Positions 1 through 5,136 of a stretch of 6,887 nt of DNA are shown here, piece after piece. Numbering within the stretch: position 1 is the first letter of the stretch; the number at the start of each line of letters is the position of its first letter. The notes below the pieces were generated by a model, which did no database searches, was not told the DNA's origin, and was given only the letters and a program-made list of their open reading frames with translations. Both the position numbers and the translations under genes were made by a program. Source of the stretch: Spirochaetaceae bacterium (lineage in GTDB: Bacteria; Spirochaetota; Spirochaetia; SZUA-6; RPPD01); NCBI GenBank assembly GCA_003818675.1, contig RPPD01000122.1, positions 1 to 6,887 of the forward strand, read 5' to 3'.

Positions 1-704
1 CACCTGGGGTGGTTCTGTGGAACAAGAAATGCCTCTGGATGCGGCATAAGGCCAAAAATCCTTCCGGTCCTGTCAGTAATTCCTGCAATGTCAAGCTCTG
101 AGCCATTTGGATTTTCCGGGTAAACCGGAAGGCGGTCATCTTTTGTTCCATAGACAAAAGCCACAAGCTCTTCATCAACAAGCTTCTTTTTTATTTTTTC
201 ATCTCTTGTGATGAACTTACCCTCTCCGTGACGTACAGGGACTTCCATGCCAGTCGTGCCCGCAGTCCACACGGACGTGCAACCTGGATCTTTCCGTAAA
301 TATACCCACCTGTCCTCGAACTTGCCTGAATCATTGTGTATTAGCGAGACTTCCTGATTCCAGCCTCCTTCAAGGTTTGGCAGGATGCCCATCTTGACCA
401 AAACCTGGAAGCCATTGCATACGCCCATTAATAATTTTCCTTCAGCCACCATTTTATCAAGCATGCTTTTCAGATGCTTTTTTGCGAGCGTGGCAAAGAC
501 CTTGCCCGAGCCCAGGTGATCTCCAAAGGAAAATCCTCCGGGGAACGCCGCGATGTGATATTCATCAAGCTTCCCCGGATTGTCTATGAGGTCTCGCACG
601 TGCACACGCTGGGCGGCTGCTCCTGCCATATTGAAGGCCTGGGCAAGCTCGCGGTCCGCATTAATTCCGTAACCGGTTATGATACAAACACGCACAGTCT
701 TCAT
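1..704 (-). CDS. purQ: PurQ, glutaminase subunit of FGAM synthase (3' end beyond window)
   Basis: Glutamine amidotransferase subunit of phosphoribosylformylglycinamidine synthase: it hydrolyses glutamine and passes ammonia to PurL in the cytoplasm. My translation gives 234 complete residues before the left edge. Class I amidotransferase marks are visible: PGGFSFGDHLGSGK at about 55-68, the nucleophile elbow GVCNGFQ with the predicted catalytic Cys96, and MPHPE at 220-224 with the predicted His222 and Glu224 of the triad. The insert GGWNQEVSLIHNDSGKFEDR (113-132) suits the longer PurQ form of about 260-275 residues, so some tens of residues are probably missing. The ATG overlaps the purL TGA (ATGA at 704-701), and AAGGAA at 717-712 lies 7 bases upstream, which fixes the start and implies translational coupling with purL. 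No frameshift is seen. Family assignment is secure; only the C-terminus is unknown. Confidence 0.95.
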   Translation of the reverse strand, partial: MKTVRVCIITGYGINADRELAQAFNMAGAAAQRVHVRDLIDNPGKLDEYHIAAFPGGFSFGDHLGSGKVFATLAKKHLKSMLDKMVAEGKLLMGVCNGFQVLVKMGILPNLEGGWNQEVSLIHNDSGKFEDRWVYLRKDPGCTSVWTAGTTGMEVPVRHGEGKFITRDEKIKKKLVDEELVAFVYGTKDDRLPVYPENPNGSELDIAGITDRTGRIFGLMPHPEAFLVPQNHPR

Positions 705-3673
705 GCCAGCGTTCCTTTCCATGCTTCAATTGCCTTCCCAAGGTCAAGATCAAGCACTTCCCTGCCGCGGCGCCTTATATTTATCGTCTGTTTCTCTGTC
801 ACTGTTCCTATCCTGGCACACGCAAGCCCCTTGAAGAGTTTCTCAAAGTTTTTTTCATTTTTTGGCAGGACAGTGCACAGGATGCGCGAGGCGCTCTCAC
901 TGTACAAAAGCCTTGCGTCCGCAAGGCCTGAGTCAGCCGCATTGTCAAGAACAACATCGCATCCGGCACGGCCTGCGATTGCGCTTTCAGCAAGAGCCAC
1001 GCCAAGTCCGCCCTCGCTTAGGTCATGAGCGCTTCTGATCATTCCCTTTTCCACAGCCTTATAAAACGCGCGATATGCATCCATCGCATCCGCTGTATTT
1101 ACCCTGGGACATGGACCAAGGCTTCTTCCTGCAATGCGTTCAAGCACTGTTCCGCCACACTCGTCTGATGTTGTTCCCAGAAGATATATTACAGTGCCAG
1201 GTTCCTTGAAATCTGTCGTAATTGCCTTGCGCACGTCAGGGATTATGCCCATAAGTGATACCAAAAGTGTGGGTCTTATGGAAATCTTCTTTCCTCCTGA
1301 CCACGCGTCATTTTTCATGGAATCCTTTCCCGAGATCAGGGGGAGCCCGTATGCAAGACAGCTGTCCTGCAAACCCTTTGCCGCGCGCACCAGCTGCGCG
1401 AGCTTGTATTCTCCATCAGGATTTGATTGCGAGACTATCGGGTCTGGCCAGCAGAAGTTGTCCAGTGCAGATGCCTGATGCGGATCTCCGCCCAGAACAA
1501 CATGTGCCCGGAAGGCCTCGTCAACTGCATTGGCCGCCATCCAGTATGTGTCAGTATCTCCAAAACGGGGGCAAACTCCGTGAGTTATGGTAATTCCACG
1601 CCATGAATCATATCTTGGTTTGAAGACCGCTCCATCCGAGTGGCCGTCGCAAGCCTTTCCCGTAAAGGGCTTTACTATTGACCCGCCCTGCACTTCATGG
1701 TCATACTGACGGACCAGGCTCTCCCTTGAACAGATATTTGCATCAGAAAGTATTTTTAAAGTAAGCGACTGCAAATCTGAAGTGATATGCCCTGTATCTG
1801 ATATTTCAGGGGCATTCCATCTGGCTGAAAGTTCCATGGCCGGAAGTCCATCATGCAGAAACTCAAGGTCAAGGAGACCCACACATTCATTTCCATTCAT
1901 GATCTGGACAAGTCCTGAATCTGTAAACTCTCCCACAACAGTTGCTTCCACATCCCTGTGCCGGGCAAGCGTCAGGAATTCTTTGATATGTGCCGGGTCC
2001 ACGGCTATACTCATCCGCTCCTGCGACTCAGAGACCAAAATCTCCCATGGCGAGAGGCCTTGATATTTCAGAGGGCACTTGTCAAGGTCAATCCGCACTC
2101 CGCCCGCGATTCCCGCCATCTCCCCCACAGAGCTGGAAAGCCCGCCTGCACCATTGTCAGTGATGCCGTCAAACAGTCCCTTGTCACGTGCTTCAAGAAG
2201 GAAGTCCCACATCTTTTTCTGTGTGATGGGGTCACCGATCTGTACAGCTGAAGTGGGTGATTCCTCGTCAAGCGCAAGCGATGAAAACGTGGCGCCATGA
2301 ATTCCGTCTTTGCCTATTCTGCCGCCTGCCATGACCACAAGGTCACCGGGTTTAATATGCTTGATCCATGTCTCTTCATTAAAAAGCCTGGCGGGCATTA
2401 TCCCGCCCGTACCGCAGAAAACAAGCGGCTTCCCGATGTAGCTCTCGTCAAACAGGAATCCGCCTGCCACAACCGGTATGCCTGACTGGTTGCCGCCGTC
2501 TATGATGCCGCGGTGCACGCCCTCCATGATCCTGCGCGGTGGCAGAAATCCCTGGGGAACCTCATTTTCCGGAGTGCGAGGATCTGCAAAGCAGAGATAG
2601 TTGGTGTTGAAAATGGGGGATGCGAGCTTTCCAGTTCCCAGGATGTCCCTGTTTACACCAACTATTCCAGTGATTGCCCCGCCATATGGGTCCAGGGCCG
2701 ACGGGCTGTTATGCGTCTCAACCTTGAAACATACAGATGTGTCCTCGTCAAACTTGACAACCCCGGAATTGTCATTAAAAACCGACAGCATGTATTTCTT
2801 CTTTTTACAAATGAGCTCTGTAGTCTTTCTGATATAGCTTTTAAAAACAGACTGGATCCTCTCTTGCCTGTTGTCTTCAGTGTAATTGATGTTGGCAGAA
2901 AAGATCTTGTGTTTGCAGTGTTCCGACCATGTCTGCGCGATCATCTCTATTTCAACGTCCGTGATATCTTCTGTTAGCCCGTAAGTTGCGCGCAGGGCGA
3001 GGAATTCCCTGTCAGAAAAACGCTTTTTCACGCACAGCATCTCATCAAGACTCAAGGCCAAAAGCTTCTCGCGCGAAAATTTCACAAGCTCGTTATCATC
3101 CATTTTTGAAAGCTGGAATGTCCTTATGGTTGTATCGCTTGCCGGGACTTTGACTGTATATGTTACAGGCGGGTGTTTACCTGCCTTCCATTCAAGTGCT
3201 GTTATAACCAATGCGTTTTCTATGAGTGGATTGTGTAAAAATGCGACAAGGCTTTTCTGCTCACCTGGGGACAGCGTGGGGCAGGTAAATAAATACTGCC
3301 TTGCTGTGTGAACTGTCATACTGGTTGCCGCATCAGCCTCGTCATGACCTTTCCAGTTAGCCACAGCTTCCTTTGCCGTCATTGCCACGGGATCAGTCAC
3401 GCCAGGCTTGTACATAACCTCAATCAGGTACTGCCAACCCGCATACCGGGGATCATTTGCCCTGGGAGAATCAATGGCCATATCCTGCGCCACTGTATCA
3501 CAGAATATTTCCCTGCAGTCTTCCTGCGTCAAAGACTCAGGACCGTCAATAATACAGACATCTATAATGGATGCCCTGGATATTTTCCCTGGAAGAACAT
3601 GGTCCGTTGATTTTGCCAGGCGGAGAGCCCTTCCATCAGGATAACAGCTTTTGTAGGTGAGTTCGATTCGCAT
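701..3673 (-). CDS. purL: PurL, FGAM synthase synthetase subunit with fused PurS-like N-terminus
   Basis: Synthetase subunit of phosphoribosylformylglycinamidine synthase: FGAR, ATP and ammonia from PurQ give FGAM, step 4 of de novo purine synthesis. The chain is 990 residues. Residues 1-165 look like two PurS-type halves; the second runs YLIEVMYKPGVTDPVAMTAKEA (82-103) to NPLIENALVI (148-157). A linker follows, then the ATP-grasp-like PurM/PurL fold: QTWSEHCKHK (247-256) with the predicted active-site His, FKVETHNSPSALDPYGGA (316-333), GGNQSGIPVVAGG (393-405), DNGAGGLSSSVGEMAG (506-521), SGKDSMKN (781-788) and SAHDLSEGGLGVALAES (881-897). No glutaminase domain is attached; PurQ is the next gene. 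I chose the ATG at 3673 because the chain then begins MRIEL, as expected of a PurS-like strand. A TTG 14 codons upstream (3715) is open but adds an unlikely MQGTWFFCYH extension. Neither start has a clear Shine-Dalgarno. Confidence 0.96.
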   Translation of the reverse strand: MRIELTYKSCYPDGRALRLAKSTDHVLPGKISRASIIDVCIIDGPESLTQEDCREIFCDTVAQDMAIDSPRANDPRYAGWQYLIEVMYKPGVTDPVAMTAKEAVANWKGHDEADAATSMTVHTARQYLFTCPTLSPGEQKSLVAFLHNPLIENALVITALEWKAGKHPPVTYTVKVPASDTTIRTFQLSKMDDNELVKFSREKLLALSLDEMLCVKKRFSDREFLALRATYGLTEDITDVEIEMIAQTWSEHCKHKIFSANINYTEDNRQERIQSVFKSYIRKTTELICKKKKYMLSVFNDNSGVVKFDEDTSVCFKVETHNSPSALDPYGGAITGIVGVNRDILGTGKLASPIFNTNYLCFADPRTPENEVPQGFLPPRRIMEGVHRGIIDGGNQSGIPVVAGGFLFDESYIGKPLVFCGTGGIMPARLFNEETWIKHIKPGDLVVMAGGRIGKDGIHGATFSSLALDEESPTSAVQIGDPITQKKMWDFLLEARDKGLFDGITDNGAGGLSSSVGEMAGIAGGVRIDLDKCPLKYQGLSPWEILVSESQERMSIAVDPAHIKEFLTLARHRDVEATVVGEFTDSGLVQIMNGNECVGLLDLEFLHDGLPAMELSARWNAPEISDTGHITSDLQSLTLKILSDANICSRESLVRQYDHEVQGGSIVKPFTGKACDGHSDGAVFKPRYDSWRGITITHGVCPRFGDTDTYWMAANAVDEAFRAHVVLGGDPHQASALDNFCWPDPIVSQSNPDGEYKLAQLVRAAKGLQDSCLAYGLPLISGKDSMKNDAWSGGKKISIRPTLLVSLMGIIPDVRKAITTDFKEPGTVIYLLGTTSDECGGTVLERIAGRSLGPCPRVNTADAMDAYRAFYKAVEKGMIRSAHDLSEGGLGVALAESAIAGRAGCDVVLDNAADSGLADARLLYSESASRILCTVLPKNEKNFEKLFKGLACARIGTVTEKQTINIRRRGREVLDLDLGKAIEAWKGTLA
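712..717 (-). promoter_or_regulatory. Ribosome binding site for purQ inside purL
   Basis: On the minus strand AAGGAA lies 7 bases before the purQ ATG, inside the last codons of purL. It decides the purQ start and supports translation of purQ by re-initiation or coupling after purL. Confidence 0.7.
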
Positions 3674-3714
3674 ATGTGTTAGCGCATGGTAACAGAAAAA
3701 CCATGTTCCTTGCA

Positions 3715-3745
3715 ACCATAAGTTTGCGTCTTGATGTCAATTGTA
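3715..3745 (-). promoter_or_regulatory. Possible purL promoter elements
   Basis: On the minus strand TACAAT (3745-3740) matches the -10 consensus at 5 of 6 bases but lacks a good -35. TTGACA (3740-3735) is a perfect -35, but its nearest -10-like hexamer is TATGGT (3720-3715) after only 14 bp. Neither arrangement is a complete promoter, so this is a weak call. Confidence 0.25.
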
Positions 3746-3756
3746 ATGTTGATGAT

Positions 3757-3784
3757 TTGACAAAATGCCGATATACTGTATAAT
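3757..3784 (+). promoter_or_regulatory. Consensus sigma-70 promoter for the EIIA gene
   Basis: TTGACA at 3757-3762 and TATAAT at 3779-3784 are both perfect and are separated by 16 bp. The likely transcript start is near 3790-3792, only 4-6 bases before the ATG at 3796. The GAGGTG ribosome binding site (3785-3790) would then lie mostly outside the mRNA. A weaker overlapping promoter, TTGATG (3749-3754), 17-bp spacer, TATACT (3772-3777), would start near 3784 and keep the site. The hexamers are seen; which one is used is inference. Confidence 0.6.
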
Positions 3785-3790
3785 GAGGTG
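3785..3790 (+). promoter_or_regulatory. Ribosome binding site for the EIIA gene
   Basis: GAGGTG lies 5 bases before the ATG at 3796 and supports that start. It directly follows the TATAAT hexamer, so it would be absent or cut in a transcript made from the consensus promoter. Confidence 0.65.
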
Positions 3791-3795
3791 AAATT

Positions 3796-4272
3796 ATGAA
3801 GACCGGTAAGTATTTTACAAAGGGTTCGGTCGTCAAGGACCTTGAGAGTACTGAAAAATATTGCGCCATCCGGGAACTCCTCTCGCGGGCGCCTGTTTCA
3901 TCATCATTATCCAACCTGGAACAGATAGAAAAAGCAGTTTTGGAACGGGAAAAGCTCTTCACCACTGGCCTGGGCCGCGGAGTGGCCATTGCCCATGGGA
4001 AAACCGCAGGGATGGGAAAACTGCTCATGCTTCTGGGGATATCCCGCACAGGTATAGATTTTCAGTCTTTGGACGGCAAACCAGTCCACTTCATCTTTCT
4101 CATCGCCAACAGCCCTGACCAGACGGATGAATACATTCGGGCTCTTTCCACGCTGGCACGCGTTCTAAGAAGCGAGGAGTTCTGCTCAAGGCTGCTTCAA
4201 GCTGCAGACCCGGACTGTATGGAAGAGATAATCATCCACGAACTTGATTCTGTACAACACTTCTGTAATTAA
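3796..4272 (+). CDS. PTS EIIA domain protein (PtsN / fructose-IIA type)
   Basis: This 158-residue protein is a stand-alone PTS EIIA type-2 domain, the length of PtsN or fructose-specific IIA. Such proteins take a phosphate from HPr on a histidine, then pass it to a sugar-specific IIB or act as cytoplasmic regulators. The likely phosphorylation site is His67 in GLGRGVAIAHGKT (58-70), followed by the hydrophobic strand PVHFIFLIANSPDQTDEYIRAL (96-117) and an LARVLRSEEFCSRLLQA helix (120-136), as in the family. The usual proline before the histidine (A-I-P-H) is alanine here (A-I-A-H). No HPr, EI, IIB, IIC or rpoN is in the window, so a regulatory role is more likely than transport, but this is inference. 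A good Shine-Dalgarno (GAGGTG) supports the start, and no later start would keep His67. The gene is divergent from purL and convergent with the LysM gene. Confidence 0.85.
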   Translation: MKTGKYFTKGSVVKDLESTEKYCAIRELLSRAPVSSSLSNLEQIEKAVLEREKLFTTGLGRGVAIAHGKTAGMGKLLMLLGISRTGIDFQSLDGKPVHFIFLIANSPDQTDEYIRALSTLARVLRSEEFCSRLLQAADPDCMEEIIIHELDSVQHFCN

Positions 4273-4326
4273 ATCCTTATTTATAGAAAGCTCTGCAACA
4301 GGATATTACTATTTTGGCCAGCTGAT
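4273..4326. other. Convergent gap between the EIIA and LysM genes, no hairpin terminator seen
   Basis: These 54 bp separate two facing stop codons. I find only weak short complementarities, such as ATCCT/AGGAT with a loop of about 25 bases, and no GC-rich stem followed by a T run on either strand. Termination may be Rho-dependent, or involve the G-rich block just to the right. Confidence 0.5.
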
Positions 4327-5031
4327 TCACCCAGCGGGTATGGGTATGGGTACTGGGACAGATACAGTTTCAGTGTCAGCCTGGGGAACAACATCAGTAT
4401 TTTCCATATCTGGTATAATTTCCAACAAAGATCTCTGCGCACCTTGTGTTTGCGCCTGCATTTGCGCCTTGATATAGGCAAGCCGTGCAGCTTCCCTTGA
4501 TTTCCAGGCCACGAGATTGTTTGACGACGGGATGACAATATGGACACCTTCAGCTGCGTCCGAGGAAAACTCGATACGGTTGTATGCACGCAGATCATCT
4601 GTATCTATTTTATACATCAGACCGAGCTTAAAAAGCGTATCTCCGGATTTTATCACAACTGATACATCCTCAGTGCGGGGAAACGGGGAATTGCCCCGTT
4701 TCATGTCTGCAAAAGCGCTGTCTATAAGAAGCTGTTCATCTGATATTTCCTCTTGATTCCTTGTATTTTCCTGTCCTGCTGCCCGGGGAAGTGTCTGGAG
4801 GCTTATGGAAAATATGAATGCCACTGCCAATACAGTTGTCATGCCAATTGCATAAACCACAACTGGAAGAGAAAGAAGTTTCTGCAAAAGGCCGGAAGCT
4901 GTTGATTGGACTTTGCTTACAAACCCATTCACAGGAATGGAAGCCCACTCGATATTCCGGGGAATGAAGATTCCGCTTCCAGTGGCGCAACTGCGCCTGC
5001 GGACTGTCTGTTGTTGCAGCAAATCGTGCAT
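4327..5031 (-). CDS. Single-pass membrane protein with a LysM domain
   Basis: The 234-residue protein has a basic N-terminal segment (RRR at 11-13, Lys40, Lys51), one hydrophobic helix at about 52-78 (LLSLPVVVYAIGMTTVLAVAF), an acidic linker, one LysM domain at about 123-169 (SVVIKSGDTLFKLGLMYKID to GVHIVIP), a charged Ala/Gln-rich helix-like stretch at about 175-200, and a short V-P/I-P dipeptide tail (SVPVPIPIPAG). LysM domains bind N-acetylglucosamine chains of peptidoglycan. The basic N-terminus before the helix implies N-in topology, with the LysM domain in the periplasm or outer face, so an envelope anchoring role is inferred. No enzyme domain is seen. The ATG at 5031 is the first start after an in-frame TAA nine bases upstream, but it has no Shine-Dalgarno, so the true N-terminus is uncertain. 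The coding 3' end carries the G-quadruplex motif on its opposite strand. Confidence 0.8.
   Translation of the reverse strand: MHDLLQQQTVRRRSCATGSGIFIPRNIEWASIPVNGFVSKVQSTASGLLQKLLSLPVVVYAIGMTTVLAVAFIFSISLQTLPRAAGQENTRNQEEISDEQLLIDSAFADMKRGNSPFPRTEDVSVVIKSGDTLFKLGLMYKIDTDDLRAYNRIEFSSDAAEGVHIVIPSSNNLVAWKSREAARLAYIKAQMQAQTQGAQRSLLEIIPDMENTDVVPQADTETVSVPVPIPIPAG
4336..4357 (+). other. G-quadruplex motif (four GGG tracts)
   Basis: GGG tracts lie at 4336-4338, 4342-4344, 4348-4350 and 4355-4357, separated by TAT, TAT and TACT. This meets the standard rule for an intramolecular G-quadruplex with short loops. It is on the plus strand, opposite the P-I-P-I-P codons at the end of the LysM gene, 63 bases past the EIIA stop, so a read-through EIIA mRNA would carry it as RNA. 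The proline codons alone could explain the pattern. Confidence 0.6.
4680..4702. repeat. Perfect 9-bp inverted repeat inside the LysM gene
   Basis: GAAACGGGG (4680-4688) pairs perfectly with CCCCGTTTC (4694-4702) around a 5-base loop. It lies in the coding sequence for the linker before the LysM domain (MKRGNSPFP, about 110-118). No T run follows on either strand, so it is not a standard intrinsic terminator. It might slow translation between the membrane helix and the LysM domain, or be chance. Confidence 0.6.
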
Positions 5032-5136
5032 ATAGTATTATTATCTGATAAATTCTGCGCTTCCTTAACAGGTTGTTTTCATGCGCCTTCCTTGACAAAG
5101 CTTCCTTTTCCAATCACTGTTTAGTCCTGAAAACCC
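5032..5136. promoter_or_regulatory. Divergent control region between the LysM gene and recG
   Basis: This 105-bp AT-rich gap must serve two divergent genes. Toward recG there is a perfect TTGACA (5092-5097), but no good -10 follows at 16-18 bp. Toward the LysM gene the run before the ATG holds GATAAT (5045-5040) and TACTAT (5037-5032), with only a poor -35 (TTAAGG, 5068-5063); a start from these would leave almost no leader. CTTCCTT occurs three times, at 5060, 5087 and 5101. Confidence 0.4.
5065..5082 (-). other. Possible five-codon leader ORF (MKTTC) before the LysM gene
   Basis: On the minus strand an ATG at 5082 follows AAGGAAGG closely (3 bases) and reads M-K-T-T-C before TAA at 5067-5065. 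It has a better Shine-Dalgarno than the LysM ATG 34 bases beyond its stop. It may be a regulatory leader peptide or chance; whether the mRNA starts upstream of it is unknown. Confidence 0.2.

Larger units (their letters stand above)
3674..3795. promoter_or_regulatory. Divergent control region between purL and the EIIA gene
   Basis: This AT-rich 122-bp gap separates two divergent genes, so it must hold promoters for both unless purL is read from elsewhere. It has a perfect TTGACA on each strand, pointing outwards: minus 3740-3735 and plus 3757-3762. Together they form the inverted repeat TGTCAA-N16-TTGACA. TTGATG occurs at 3731 and 3749. On the purL side an imperfect inverted repeat, GCAAAC-TTAT-GGTTGC (minus strand, 3727-3712), lies about 40 bases before the ATG. 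A regulator binding here could affect both genes, but no known operator fits exactly. Confidence 0.6.

Noticed and set aside
474..1028. Plus-strand open frame of 184 codons across the purQ/purL junction
   Set aside because: It is antisense to two genes with clear catalytic motifs and its translation is Ser/Arg-rich with no family features.
2513..2977. Plus-strand open frame of 154 codons inside purL
   Set aside because: It overlaps the conserved PurL core (QTWSEHCKHK, GGNQSG) on the opposite strand and shows no domain.
3671..3715. TTG start of purL at 3715
   Set aside because: The 14-residue extension MQGTWFFCYHALTH has no counterpart in the PurS-like fold and no Shine-Dalgarno; the ATG at 3673 gives the natural N-terminus.
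3636..4049. Minus-strand open frame of 137 codons across the purL/EIIA promoters
   Set aside because: It is antisense to the EIIA gene, spans a promoter region and looks low-complexity (PRPRPVVKSFSRSK).
4273..4326. Intrinsic terminator between the EIIA and LysM genes
   Set aside because: No GC-rich stem followed by a T run exists on either strand.
5092..5120. Complete promoter for recG from TTGACA at 5092
   Set aside because: The -35 is perfect, but at 16-18 bp downstream only hexamers such as TCACTG or CACTGT occur, so no credible -10 completes it.
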